A DNA stretch of 43,457 nucleotides from a virus: positions 1 to 43,457 of the IMG/VR virus record IMGVR_UViG_3300029908_000004; one strand, 5' to 3'. This document shows positions 16,542-24,589 of the stretch, one piece after another. The notes below the pieces were generated by a model that saw only the letters and a program-made list of their open reading frames with translations, was not told where the DNA came from and did not search any database. The translations under genes were made by a program, and so were the position numbers. Positions within the stretch are counted from its first letter, which is position 1. Every line of letters starts with the position of its first letter.

Positions 16542-17297
16542 TTAATTACTTAGTCTATCGTGACTCTCTTGAGAAACACTTGATATATGACGTTTCTTCT
16601 GACAAGAAACACAAAGATTCGCGTTGTACTTTTGCTTACTATTCGAAAGAACTTCTGGTATAGTAAGAGTAACTTCCCTGTTATTCACGGTTAGAATTGT
16701 AGTAGTTATAGGTTCACTGCAATCTTCACACTTCTGTGTGGGTATAAAGTGATCTGGTAGCTTAGGTTCTACTACCCACTTCCTTGCATCAGAATCGTAT
16801 GGAAATTCCATTGCTTCCATCTGATAGAAGTACTTTCCCGGACCGAAGGTAGATATACATCTTTTAACAGCCTGTGCAAAGGCAGAAGTAAAGGCATTCT
16901 CATCGCTACCTTCCTTCTCTCCTGTATCGCTAGCTACGCCTAATCCATCGATCCATACGGTTACCACACAACCTATCTTGTTACCGGGGTATACCTTATC
17001 TTCTGTAGCTGGTGAGCTACCATAACCCTTCTTACCCTTAACTAACTTCTGATAGTCAGTTGGGTACATGTTTTCGATCTTTACGCCCCAGTTCCAACGA
17101 CCAACTACTTTATTAAGTCGATCGTAGTACACACGGGTATCTGCGTATGCTGCTGCTACTGCTGTCTTAGCTCTATAGTTAACACTCTGTGGTCTAAATG
17201 AAACTTCTGAAGGTTCGAAATATTCTTCTAACTTTCTTAGTACTTCTTCGCGATTCTCCTCAGTAACTTTGTCTACTGGGAATCTAATTTCTGGCAT
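16542..17297 (-). CDS. Rad52/Sak-like single-strand annealing protein
   Basis: The protein is 251 aa from the ATG at 17297 (MPEIRFPVDK); an earlier in-frame TTG would run through the preceding small gene. The Rad52-type fold is suggested by YADTRVYYDRLNKVVGRWNW and by SAFAQAVKRCISTFGPGKYFY. The C-terminal CEDC...CVSC adds a zinc ribbon. Such proteins anneal complementary single strands in phage recombination. It is placed between the RecD2-like helicase and the clamp. Confidence 0.8.
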   Translation of the reverse strand: MPEIRFPVDKVTEENREEVLRKLEEYFEPSEVSFRPQSVNYRAKTAVAAAYADTRVYYDRLNKVVGRWNWGVKIENMYPTDYQKLVKGKKGYGSSPATEDKVYPGNKIGCVVTVWIDGLGVASDTGEKEGSDENAFTSAFAQAVKRCISTFGPGKYFYQMEAMEFPYDSDARKWVVEPKLPDHFIPTQKCEDCSEPITTTILTVNNREVTLTIPEVLSNSKQKYNANLCVSCQKKRHISSVSQESHDRLSN

Positions 17298-17304
17298 CTG
17301 TTTT

Positions 17305-17475
17305 CTATGGCTCCGGGTAATTAAATAAAAACTTGGTACCTTTTCGATCTCTGATCGTGAAAGTAGCAAGTTCCCCACACTTTGAACAAGGTTCTTTTTT
17401 ATCTGTATCGTAGTGGGCCACGATTACTTCAAAGGTTTCTTTACATTTAGGGCATATATATTCGTATATAGGAAT
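17305..17475 (-). CDS. FmdB-like zinc ribbon protein with an ATT start
   Basis: The frame contains CPKC...CSKC, a small zinc ribbon (56 aa). FmdB proteins begin MPIYEYxCxxC, and here the frame reads ATT-Pro-Ile-Tyr-Glu-Tyr-Ile-Cys-Pro-Lys-Cys with no ATG, GTG or TTG in the right place. AAAAGGA stands 8 nt before the ATT, so ATT is very likely the start codon. It fills the gap between the genes at 16542 and 17481. FmdB-like proteins are regulators or small nucleic-acid binders; the role here is unknown. Confidence 0.7.
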   Translation of the reverse strand: MPIYEYICPKCKETFEVIVAHYDTDKKEPCSKCGELATFTIRDRKGTKFLFNYPEP

Positions 17476-17480
17476 TTTAT

Positions 17481-17849
17481 TTATCCTTTTACGGCTGGTT
17501 CTTCCACAGCCCCAACACTAGACACACGGTACCTAGTATTAAACTTGAACTTTCCTAGCTTCTTTACATGTTCCATAGCGCGTAGAGCTTTGGTACAAAT
17601 CTCTGTATCAATGGACCCAGAGAAGGCAGTAACAACTTCTTTACTGCCATTCCTATATTGTACCGTATTTGGGCTCTGAAAAGCAAATACTTTAGACGCT
17701 ATTTTCTTGTATGGGATACCTCTTATAGCATTCCCATCTTCCACAATACAAAGATCAACGTAAGCTAGTACACCAGTATTTTTATAGACTTCCTCTGTGC
17801 AAGTTGTTACTATTGCATGTGTTACACCTACCAATAATGGTGGCATCAT
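17481..17849 (-). CDS. Hypothetical protein (122 aa)
   Basis: I do not recognise it. The sequence is compact alpha/beta (MMPPLLVGVTHAIVTTCTEE...VLAYVDLCIVEDGN...RGIPYKKIASKVFAF). No metal or nucleotide motif is visible. It lies between the RecD2-like helicase and the FmdB-like gene in the recombination segment. Confidence 0.65.
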   Translation of the reverse strand: MMPPLLVGVTHAIVTTCTEEVYKNTGVLAYVDLCIVEDGNAIRGIPYKKIASKVFAFQSPNTVQYRNGSKEVVTAFSGSIDTEICTKALRAMEHVKKLGKFKFNTRYRVSSVGAVEEPAVKG

Positions 17850-17859
17850 ACCCTCCTAG

Positions 17860-20094
17860 TTATGGGGTTAAGGCTTTTCTTAATCTCTGCATAAGAAATG
17901 TGTTTCTTTTACGGACTTCACCATTGTTCACTGCGAAGTTAATCGCTTCTTGTGTCCCCAGAAATAAAGCCATTCTCTTAGCTCTGGTAGTAGCTGTGTA
18001 TAATAGGTTTCTCTCTAACATAGGGCGATGTTGCCATAACATAACAACTATAGTCACTGGGTATTCGCTACCTTGTGACTTATGTATAGTAGTAGCATAG
18101 GCTAACTGTAATTCCTTTTCATCTTCATCATCATAGTTTACAGTAACGTTATCTATTTCTACTTGCATAGTATCTTCAGTATGGTCATAGCCCATCACAA
18201 AGCCTATGTCCCCATTGAAAACCTCTAACTTGTAGTTGTTCTTCATCTGCATAACTCTGTCACCAATACGGAAGCCAGCTTTACCAACTAGACAACCCTC
18301 TGGGTTCAGTGCTGTTCTTAACACTTCATTTAGTTCTATTACACCAGCAGAGTTTTTCTTCATTGGTACTAGAACTTGTACATCTCTTATGGAATTAAGG
18401 AATAGTTTCTGTGGTATGTACTTAGTTACCAGTGAAATCAAAGTCTCCTTTAACCAATGGACATCTTCCATTTTCTTTCCAGCATCTTCACTATAAGTAC
18501 GTGGTACACTCATTAGATACATGTTAGATACTACATCCTTTGGAAAGAATACTGGAGCCTCACCCCTACGTATATGATGGGCATTCTTTATGATAAGAGA
18601 GCCTTCCGCTTGTCTGAATACAGTATCTAGTACTGTCATTGGGAGCTTTCCACAGTCTATGATATCACGTAGCACCATCCCGGGCCCTACAGCAGGTAAC
18701 TGATCTACATCCCCAATAATAATCACTGAACAATGAGGTGGAACAGCATCAAATAGTTTATTAGCTAGGTCAAGATCTACCATTGAGAACTCGTCTAAGA
18801 TCAATAGATCAGCATCAATAGGATCCCAAGCATTGTGTGTAAACTGTCCTGTTATCTTATTGAATCCTAATAATCTATGAATAGTAGATGCTTCTCTTTC
18901 ACTTACTTCTGCTAGCCTCTTGGCTGCTCTACCTGTGGGACAAGCTAAAACTACATTCAATCCTAGTCTCTCTGCCACACGTACAATAGTCAAGGTGGTT
19001 GTCGTTTTCCCGGTACCCGGACCACCAGTAATAATAGATCCATGGTAGGAAAAGGCTTTTAATACAGCTTCTTTCTGTTCAGAACTAAGAACCATGTTAT
19101 GTTCCTTCTGAACAGCTTGTAACCTATCTTCTAGGTTAGGATTAGGTGTAAACCTATGAGTGGCCATTTCCACCAATCTTTTGGTGAGGTCTACCTCAGC
19201 TTTATGTATCATAGGTAAGTAAAGAATCTTTAATTCATTGCCAGCTCGATCTTTAATTGTTTCTTGGATTAAAGTCCCTGAAGATATAACATTATCTAGT
19301 TCTACATTAGTAATTTCACTGCTAGCACCAGTGAATACTATTACTTCTTCTATAAGCTTACCTCTATCTAAGAAGCAATGCCCATTTACCGTGGCTTCTT
19401 GTAGTACAAAGGTGAAAGCTGCCCTAACTCTTTCTGGGGATGTAGCCCAGCTAGAACTTATTAGCAGCGCCATTTTATCAGCAGTTTTAAACCCAATACC
19501 CTCTACTTGTGTTAGTCTATAAGGGTTTTCGATGAGTGTGACCTGTGCGTTAGCTCCAAACTCATTAGTAATTTTCCTAGACCAATCAGGACTAATCCCA
19601 TGATGAGCTAGGAAAATCTTCAATGGCTGTTGTGGTACAGTCATCGCCCAGTTATCTGCTATTTTCTTTGCCTTGGCTTGTGTTATCCCGACTACTTCAG
19701 TTAACCTATTTGGGTTATTGTCCAGTATGAACTTCAGCTCACTACCGAAGTGTACAGCCATTCTTCTTGCTATGACTGGTCCTACTCCCTTTATCTCTTT
19801 GTATAGGAACTTTTCTAAACCAGCGGTAGATGTAGGAATAAGTCTAATGGAACTAGTTGCTTTAAACTGTCTTCCATATATTTTATGGTCTTCCCAATTA
19901 CCAGTAAATTCTATGCACTCATCGATATCTGCTTCTGGCATGTACCCAGTTACTGTAATCTCTTTATGCTTTGACTTACATGTAGTGTAATCTAGCTCTC
20001 TAACGACACCTATCTTCCACAATCCCTCTGGTTGTCGGTACACAACACGGAGTATGTTCCCACGAATCGTTTCTATGTTATTTGTAGTTGCCAA
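17860..20094 (-). CDS. RecD2-like DNA helicase
   Basis: This 744-aa protein matches RecD2: an N-terminal OB-like part, helix-hairpin-helix repeats (KGVGPVIARRMAVHFG and VEGIGFKTADKMAL), then the SF1B helicase core. Walker A is ITGGPGTGKTTT near residue 360; LACPTGRAAKRLAE, LILDEFSMVD, IIGDVDQLPAVG and the C-terminal YATTIHKSQGSE and LYTATTRAK follow. RecD2 moves 5' to 3' on DNA and acts in repair and recombination. Full length is kept. It is next to the annealing protein and clamp genes. Confidence 0.94.
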   Translation of the reverse strand: MATTNNIETIRGNILRVVYRQPEGLWKIGVVRELDYTTCKSKHKEITVTGYMPEADIDECIEFTGNWEDHKIYGRQFKATSSIRLIPTSTAGLEKFLYKEIKGVGPVIARRMAVHFGSELKFILDNNPNRLTEVVGITQAKAKKIADNWAMTVPQQPLKIFLAHHGISPDWSRKITNEFGANAQVTLIENPYRLTQVEGIGFKTADKMALLISSSWATSPERVRAAFTFVLQEATVNGHCFLDRGKLIEEVIVFTGASSEITNVELDNVISSGTLIQETIKDRAGNELKILYLPMIHKAEVDLTKRLVEMATHRFTPNPNLEDRLQAVQKEHNMVLSSEQKEAVLKAFSYHGSIITGGPGTGKTTTTLTIVRVAERLGLNVVLACPTGRAAKRLAEVSEREASTIHRLLGFNKITGQFTHNAWDPIDADLLILDEFSMVDLDLANKLFDAVPPHCSVIIIGDVDQLPAVGPGMVLRDIIDCGKLPMTVLDTVFRQAEGSLIIKNAHHIRRGEAPVFFPKDVVSNMYLMSVPRTYSEDAGKKMEDVHWLKETLISLVTKYIPQKLFLNSIRDVQVLVPMKKNSAGVIELNEVLRTALNPEGCLVGKAGFRIGDRVMQMKNNYKLEVFNGDIGFVMGYDHTEDTMQVEIDNVTVNYDDEDEKELQLAYATTIHKSQGSEYPVTIVVMLWQHRPMLERNLLYTATTRAKRMALFLGTQEAINFAVNNGEVRKRNTFLMQRLRKALTP

Positions 20095-20096
20095 AA

Positions 20097-20351
20097 TTAT
20101 CTAGCTTCCTCTATCCTATTAGCGCTTATTATATGCTTTGATGTTATAGACATTGGGTCTATAGCTATTTTACCATTAACTGCCCCGCCTGTCACTGGCA
20201 CGTCTATAAAGCCTTCATTATCTATGGTTTCTAACATAGCCCGTCTGGCTCTATCAACAGCCTCCAACTCTCCACTAGCACAAATATCGAAGGAGAAATC
20301 TACTATCTCTCCTTCGTCTCTGAATCTAATGTGGTATAAAAACATTGACAC
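20097..20351 (-). CDS. Hypothetical protein (84 aa)
   Basis: The protein has beta strands (FLYHIRFRDEGEIVDFSFDI) and a helix (ELEAVDRARRAMLETIDN). No family is recognised. The start may be the GTG at 20351 or the ATG at 20345; AAAGGAA is about 10 nt before the GTG. Two nt separate it from the helicase gene, so it is co-translated. Confidence 0.6.
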   Translation of the reverse strand: MSMFLYHIRFRDEGEIVDFSFDICASGELEAVDRARRAMLETIDNEGFIDVPVTGGAVNGKIAIDPMSITSKHIISANRIEEAR

Positions 20352-20368
20352 TTCTATTGGTTCCTTTC

Positions 20369-21118
20369 CTATATCTCGAACTCTGACTTTGGGTATTCTT
20401 CGTTATATAGCTCAAGTGGGTACCCAATAGCATTGCACAATAGTCTAGTATTATGCTCTGTAAAGTCTCTACGTGAATGTGTGTGTCCAAATATCCATAC
20501 ACTTGGTTCATTAGCAGTAATAATATCTTTCATATCACTTACAAAGTAGGGGCTAGTTTCGTGGTTTCTAAATTGAACCGGTTGACATTCATTGGTAGGA
20601 AGGTGATGAGTTATAACAATATCACCTTTCCTACATTCCTTACTAACCCAATTCCTAAAATCTGTGTTCTTATTATATGCCCACGGTAGTAAATCTTTGA
20701 TTAGGAAGGTGTCATTAATGCAACCTTTATTAATCTCAACCTCTGGGATATTTGGAAACCACATCGTGTCTCCTATGAAACGCTTATCTTCATATAGAAA
20801 CACCTCATTAGTTCGTAACACTTTGAGGTTTGTGAGCTCTGACTCTATCTCACTTATCCTATCATCTACATAAGCAGTTGACACAGCTTTATAATACTCA
20901 TGATTACCGGGTAGATATATTACCATTGGTGCTTGATCACAAAGATAATCCAATATTGTTTCTGGTTCCCATCTAGAATAACTAGGTGTACGAAAAGTAG
21001 TAAGATCCCCCGGTATTATCAATGGCATATCTTTACTAATCTTAAATTCTTCCAAATGTTTACGTTCACTTCCGCCCCAAAACTCAAGGTGTAGATCTGA
21101 TAGCAATGTTACAAACAA
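20369..21118 (-). CDS. Calcineurin-like metallophosphoesterase
   Basis: The protein is 249 aa from a TTG at 21118, chosen because AGGAG lies 5 nt upstream. An earlier ATG at 21142 would overlap the upstream gene. All metallophosphoesterase motifs are present: LSDLHLEF, GDL, GNHEYY, ITHHLP and GHTHS, so the two-metal centre is intact. Substrate unknown: family members hydrolyse nucleic acids, cyclic nucleotides or phosphoproteins. A second, smaller one is at 30545-31111. Confidence 0.88.
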   Translation of the reverse strand: MFVTLLSDLHLEFWGGSERKHLEEFKISKDMPLIIPGDLTTFRTPSYSRWEPETILDYLCDQAPMVIYLPGNHEYYKAVSTAYVDDRISEIESELTNLKVLRTNEVFLYEDKRFIGDTMWFPNIPEVEINKGCINDTFLIKDLLPWAYNKNTDFRNWVSKECRKGDIVITHHLPTNECQPVQFRNHETSPYFVSDMKDIITANEPSVWIFGHTHSRRDFTEHNTRLLCNAIGYPLELYNEEYPKSEFEI

Positions 21119-21126
21119 TTTAACTC

Positions 21127-21486
21127 CTATCGTGCAAACCAACTAAATCCAAGTTCGCCTTCAAACTTCTTATCAATTTCTTCAGTATGTGTATACCAAT
21201 TATAACGACATAGAATGACATAATCTTTCATTAGGGTTTTGTATAATTCAGGACTTTCTTTCTTTATCACAGAGATTACAGAGGCTCTTGGTCTTACTCT
21301 AATCTTCCTACCAGATATAACAGCTCTGATTAAAGCCAACGCTACTTCTCTTGCTTTTGGGTTCATACCACTGGTGTATCTAGTTGCTAGTATTATTCTT
21401 TCTATTAACTGATACTTTTGTTCTTCGTTTAAAGGCCGGCTTGTTACGCCTAAGTTTGTCTGGTTTTCTATTAAAGGTAGTGGCAT
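21127..21486 (-). CDS. Hypothetical protein (119 aa)
   Basis: Helical protein with a Lys/Arg-rich middle (ALIRAVISGRKIRVRPRASV) and a Tyr/Trp-rich end. No family is recognised. As drawn it overlaps the next gene upstream by 107 nt; an internal ATG at 21366 would remove the overlap but has a poorer ribosome site. Both frames read like protein, so a real overlap is possible. Confidence 0.55.
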   Translation of the reverse strand: MPLPLIENQTNLGVTSRPLNEEQKYQLIERIILATRYTSGMNPKAREVALALIRAVISGRKIRVRPRASVISVIKKESPELYKTLMKDYVILCRYNWYTHTEEIDKKFEGELGFSWFAR

Positions 21487-21739
21487 TCGTTCTTTCTAAG
21501 AGCCCACCTAAATACCTCCTAACTCTGTTGTAGTACCATATAAAATCATAATCATACGGTCTCCATAACTCAAGAGAGTACTCTAATGGGAGAGATTTAA
21601 AACAAGGGTTACATATAGTTAGGAACTCTTCTTTCCTTCCTAAGCAAACACATTTATTAGATCGTATTATTTGGATCGCCTGCTCTAGGCTGATTGACTT
21701 CTTCAAGACTTCCGCTAATGGAATTGGGATTTTCTCCAT
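21380..21739 (-). CDS. Hypothetical Cys-containing protein (119 aa)
   Basis: It has CVCLGRKEEFLTICNPC, a likely zinc-binding pair, then an aromatic stretch (YDYDFIWYYNRVRRYLGG). The last 40 residues are Lys/Arg/Asn-rich and lie in the overlap with the following gene, where they may be a by-product of that other frame. It also overlaps the previous gene by 83 nt. Function unknown. Confidence 0.5.
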   Translation of the reverse strand: MEKIPIPLAEVLKKSISLEQAIQIIRSNKCVCLGRKEEFLTICNPCFKSLPLEYSLELWRPYDYDFIWYYNRVRRYLGGLLERTNATTFNRKPDKLRRNKPAFKRRTKVSVNRKNNTSN

Positions 21740-21950
21740 TTAATAGCTCTCTTCTCTTGAGTTCTTCTTTTACCTGTTCTTGTATACTCTTTTCAACTGG
21801 TAAAGACTCAAAGATAAATAACATACCTTGAGGTGTGCTCTCAATAAACTTTAATGAGAACCCTTCTGAAGCAATGTTATTCAAGGAAGCTTCCAATGAC
21901 GTTGCTTGGGTGTTCGTATATAAAAAACGTTTATAGGTAGGTCCCTTCAT
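21657..21950 (-). CDS. Hypothetical protein, DUF4177-like start (97 aa)
   Basis: The first 50 residues (LEASLNNIASEGFSLKFIE then GMLFIFES) have the strand-helix-strand pattern of small DUF4177-type proteins (LN..G.EGW). The remaining half is polar and probably disordered. The identification is weak. It overlaps the following gene by 83 nt. Confidence 0.5.
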   Translation of the reverse strand: MKGPTYKRFLYTNTQATSLEASLNNIASEGFSLKFIESTPQGMLFIFESLPVEKSIQEQVKEELKRRELLNGENPNSISGSLEEVNQPRAGDPNNTI

Positions 21951-21960
21951 ATTATGTCCT

Positions 21961-22281
21961 TTATTCGATATCGGATCTAGTCATTTGATTATTTGTGCTG
22001 GCATGCTCGTATAGACACTCTTCAATTATTTGTTCCACGTCTACTACCGCTTGCATATAAACAAGGTCCTTAGATGTAAGAGCCATTGTCTTTCTAAGTA
22101 CCTTCCTTAGAACTTCTACAATAGCTTTATCCTTACAATCTTCCAAAGCATGATAAAGTCTAGCGCTAACGTCCGAGATACTAACTTGTTCCATCTCTGG
22201 CGAGCGTAATATCTCTCTTGCTACCTCTGGTCTGTCCTCAATGAAAGCTATTACAGCGTTCAGAGTTTTATTGTAAGACAT
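21961..22281 (-). CDS. Hypothetical helical protein (106 aa)
   Basis: All-helical (NAVIAFIEDRPEVAREIL, VSARLYHALEDCKDKAIVEV, LVYMQAVVDVEQIIEECLYE). It resembles small helical bundles but no named family is recognised. The ATG overlaps the upstream small gene closely (GGTTAAAATG), so the two are coupled. Confidence 0.6.
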   Translation of the reverse strand: MSYNKTLNAVIAFIEDRPEVAREILRSPEMEQVSISDVSARLYHALEDCKDKAIVEVLRKVLRKTMALTSKDLVYMQAVVDVEQIIEECLYEHASTNNQMTRSDIE

Positions 22282-22282
22282 T

Positions 22283-22447
22283 TTAACCTTCTTCGTCTTC
22301 TACGATATCACCAAAGAAATCATCTAATCTATCAGATAAATCTACCAATTCTTCTTCTTGTAGCTCAGTTCTCCCAAGCTCTTGCCATTTAAGGTTCAGG
22401 TATCCTATGCTCTCTTCTATAAAACTATCGAACTGTTCGTTATCCAT
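22283..22447 (-). CDS. Hypothetical acidic protein (54 aa)
   Basis: A frame from ATG at 22447 encodes a helical, strongly acidic protein (MDNEQFDSFIEESIGYLNLK then LSDRLDDFFGDIVEDEEG). It exactly fills the gap between the SSB terminator hairpin and the next gene, and its stop lies 2 nt before that gene starts. No family is recognised. Confidence 0.6.
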   Translation of the reverse strand: MDNEQFDSFIEESIGYLNLKWQELGRTELQEEELVDLSDRLDDFFGDIVEDEEG

Positions 22448-22455
22448 CTATAAAC

Positions 22456-22482
22456 GGGCAGAGAAGGCCAACTCCTCTGCCC
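22456..22482 (-). terminator. Hairpin after the SSB gene
   Basis: GGGCAGAG (22456-22463) and CTCTGCCC (22475-22482) form a perfect 8-bp stem with an 11-nt loop, placed 8 nt after the SSB stop on the minus strand and followed by GTTTATAG. It fits a weak terminator or a processing/stability element for the SSB message. The next gene starts only 9 nt later, so read-through is likely. Confidence 0.5.
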
Positions 22483-22490
22483 AATCCTCT

Positions 22491-22892
22491 CTAAAAGGGT
22501 ATATCGTCGGGTGAAATACCACCAGCAGCCCCGGTTGATGCTACTGCAGTTGCTGTTTGTTCACTTACCTTACTAGCGCCTTCTCCAGAACGAGACAAGT
22601 TCTCTACACGATTAACAATAATCTTAGGGGCAACATGCTTAACGTTGTCCTTTGTATATTCTTCAATCTTGAGTTCACCCTCGACATATACCATTGAGCC
22701 TTTCTTCAAGTTGTTGCCTATATATTCTGCAGTCTTGTTAAAAGCTACCATGTTAATCCAAGTCGTTTCTTTCTTCTCTCCGCTGCCTTTATTCACAGCT
22801 ATAGAGAAAGTACAGAAAGGCGTTCCTGATTGACTTGTCTTGAGCTCGGGATCCTTGCCTATATTCCCGATGAACGTACATAAATTTGCCAC
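22491..22892 (-). CDS. ssb: Single-stranded DNA-binding protein
   Basis: This 133-aa protein has the bacterial SSB OB-fold: CTFIGNIGKDPELKTSQSGT, FSIAVNKG...TTWINMVAFNKTAEYI, LKKGSMVYVEGELKIEEYT. A flexible linker and the acidic tip DDIPF follow, the tail that recruits repair and replication partners. It coats single-stranded DNA during phage replication. The region upstream is highly structured (22944-23062). Confidence 0.95.
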   Translation of the reverse strand: MANLCTFIGNIGKDPELKTSQSGTPFCTFSIAVNKGSGEKKETTWINMVAFNKTAEYIGNNLKKGSMVYVEGELKIEEYTKDNVKHVAPKIIVNRVENLSRSGEGASKVSEQTATAVASTGAAGGISPDDIPF

Positions 22893-22943
22893 GTAACTAC
22901 CTCATAATAAAATGTTTATTGGTTGTACTTCTTGTTGATGTTT

Positions 22944-23062
22944 ATTGTGCAGCACTGTATACAGTATGCCTTCTCGCGGCATGCACAATTTAATGACAGA
23001 TTGCCTATGTCAACTCGAACAATCTGTCCTTTAATTGTATCTAATTGACATATTAGATACAA
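22944..23062. repeat. Cluster of inverted repeats upstream of ssb
   Basis: The 229 nt between ssb and the nucleotidyltransferase gene hold no gene but a chain of inverted repeats. ATTGTGC/GCACAAT (22944-22950, 22983-22989) encloses the palindrome ACTGTATACAGT (22954-22965) and ATGCC/GGCAT (22966-22982). An 18-bp imperfect repeat (22986-23003 with 23020-23037, 16 of 18 paired) follows. Last comes a perfect 11-bp repeat TTGTATCTAAT/ATTAGATACAA (23035-23062) with a 6-nt loop. Neighbouring stems share bases, so they exclude each other. It could be a replication origin, a regulatory leader of ssb or a structured RNA. Confidence 0.6.
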
Positions 23063-23121
23063 ATTCTACGCTCTACTAACAGTCCGGATATATCGCAACG
23101 GGGTAATAGAAGCAGAAGAAA

Positions 23122-24009
23122 TTATGAATAACTGTAAGAAGACCTCTCCCTAGGTGGGGTAGGAGGCACAGGCTTAGAAAGTTTCTCAAGGGTAGGCTTG
23201 TTTCCTTGTTGCATTCTTTCTATTTCTAAGAATAATTCTGCCTTCAATGCAGACCTATCTACTTCACCTAAACACTTGATAGAACTGATACTCCACGTAA
23301 GTATATTAGCCAAGTCATTAGGACCTATGCTATAACCTCTTGCTATGAATTTAAGTAGCCTTGCTATATGCCCAGCACCTTCGTTACCGGGTACTCCACT
23401 AGAGTAGACTATCCTCTTGGCAGCTAGGTCTTGATAGTATGTATCACATACTAAACCACACCAATCACTACCATTATACCATATAACCGCTTTGGCGATT
23501 GTGAAATCAAACTTGTCTATTAAGTCCTTTGCATCTGTGAACTTCCATCGCCAAATGAATTGGATCGGGGGACAATCTAATCTCTTTGGTATAAGGAAAG
23601 AGTTTTCTGTTTCCTCAATCCCAGCTAGATCCGCAGAAGGTGACCATGTATGTAGATGACTTTGTAAATTAGCTTTGTCATAGGAAAAAAAGATATCATA
23701 ATCAGATATAGGTTCATTACCAATTACTGATCTTAAGTACCCACCAGCCAAATAAGCTTTGTTTGAATTAACTTTTAAGAAGTGAACAATCTTGTCTGGT
23801 AGAAGTAGAACAGCATTATACAAGTCTGTTTCATTCATATCTATTGTAATAGTAGCAGATGGTTTTTCTACCTCTTCCATAAAACATCTTACACATCCAC
23901 TACCTTCTCCATGAGGACAAGCGTCTTTCTTAGGCTTAACCTTTGCTTTGGCTCCAGCATTAGCTACTCTCTTTATCTCGTCTTCACTTTTCTTGTTGAA
24001 CCAAGTCAT
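23122..24009 (-). CDS. Nucleotidyltransferase, PolyA-polymerase/CCA-enzyme head-like
   Basis: This 295-aa protein has a nucleotidyltransferase signature: AYLAGGYLRSVIGNEPISDYDIFF (GG-x-x-R and D-x-D), KFDFTIAKAVIW with a third acidic position, then KRIVYS and RLLKFIARGY, as in the head and neck of class II CCA-adding enzymes and poly(A) polymerases. The N-terminus has CPHGEGSGCVRC, a likely zinc site. The C-terminal tRNA-body domain of true CCA enzymes is short or missing. Since it opens a tRNA-rich region, a tRNA 3'-end or other RNA-tailing role is likely (inference). Confidence 0.75.
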   Translation of the reverse strand: MTWFNKKSEDEIKRVANAGAKAKVKPKKDACPHGEGSGCVRCFMEEVEKPSATITIDMNETDLYNAVLLLPDKIVHFLKVNSNKAYLAGGYLRSVIGNEPISDYDIFFSYDKANLQSHLHTWSPSADLAGIEETENSFLIPKRLDCPPIQFIWRWKFTDAKDLIDKFDFTIAKAVIWYNGSDWCGLVCDTYYQDLAAKRIVYSSGVPGNEGAGHIARLLKFIARGYSIGPNDLANILTWSISSIKCLGEVDRSALKAELFLEIERMQQGNKPTLEKLSKPVPPTPPRERSSYSYS

Positions 24010-24028
24010 AATGCTGCCTCCAAAGGGA

Positions 24029-24052
24029 AAGGGAACCAGTTAAGGTTCCCTT
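24029..24052 (-). terminator. Hairpin between tRNA-Pro and nucleotidyltransferase gene
   Basis: AAGGGAACC and GGTTCCCTT form a perfect 9-bp stem with a 6-nt loop, followed on the minus strand by TCCCTTT. It lies 6 nt after the tRNA CCA end and 20 nt before the nucleotidyltransferase start. It may end or attenuate transcription after the tRNA or help process its 3' end. Confidence 0.5.
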
Positions 24053-24057
24053 ATAAA

Positions 24058-24134
24058 TGGTCGGAAAGGAGAGGCTCGAACTCCCAATTGTTCTCGGACC
24101 CAAACCGAGTGCCATACCATTAGGCGACTTTCCG
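24058..24134 (-). tRNA. tRNA-Pro (TGG)
   Basis: Acceptor CGGAAAG/CTTTCCG, anticodon stem CTCGG/CCGAG with loop TTTGGGT (anticodon TGG), T-arm with loop TTCGAGC, discriminator A and encoded CCA. All stems pair. It reads CCA/CCN proline codons. Confidence 0.93.
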
Positions 24135-24150
24135 ATTAAACTGAATAGCT

Positions 24151-24489
24151 TTAAATATGAGGAGGTATGATACTATCATAGTCTTCCATCTCATGCGTTT
24201 GTTTGAACTTCTTAGCGGTTACAAATCCAACCTTATCACCTTTGTTAACTAGGATTAGAGCCATCTTCTGCATTTGATATAGATCTGGTTTACCCTTCTC
24301 TACGTATTCAGAACACTCTTTAACATTACAAGTGATCTCCAGTGGACCACCATAAATGCCAGTGAACTCTCTACAGAAGAAGTGCCTTTCGCTCTCAGAT
24401 TCACCAATTATCTTTGAACAATGCTCACAACTCATACAAAGGCTAGATTTACTATATTGTGGAGTTCCGTCTCTAATGTGTCTTTTCAT
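24151..24489 (-). CDS. Hypothetical Cys-rich protein (112 aa)
   Basis: Start is the ATG at 24489 (MKRHIRDGTP); a longer frame would run into tRNA-Cys. It has CMSCEHCSKI, HFFCREF, ITCNVKECSEY: about six Cys spaced as in zinc or iron-sulfur proteins. The C-terminus has GDKVGFVTAKKF. No family is recognised. It lies between two tRNAs. Confidence 0.6.
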   Translation of the reverse strand: MKRHIRDGTPQYSKSSLCMSCEHCSKIIGESESERHFFCREFTGIYGGPLEITCNVKECSEYVEKGKPDLYQMQKMALILVNKGDKVGFVTAKKFKQTHEMEDYDSIIPPHI

Positions 24490-24512
24490 TGGATACTCTA
24501 ATCCTTTAATCT

Positions 24513-24589
24513 TGGAGCGAGGGGTGAGAATTGAACTCACCATTTATTAGTTTTGCAGACTAAGCCCTGAAGCCGATTGGATCCCCCGC
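24513..24589 (-). tRNA. tRNA-Cys (GCA)
   Basis: Acceptor GCGGGGG/CCCTCGC (one G-U), anticodon stem TTAGT/ACTAA with loop CTGCAAA (anticodon GCA), T-arm GTGAG/CTCAC, discriminator T as expected for Cys, encoded CCA. Its 5' end directly abuts the stop of the gene at 24590. Confidence 0.92.
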
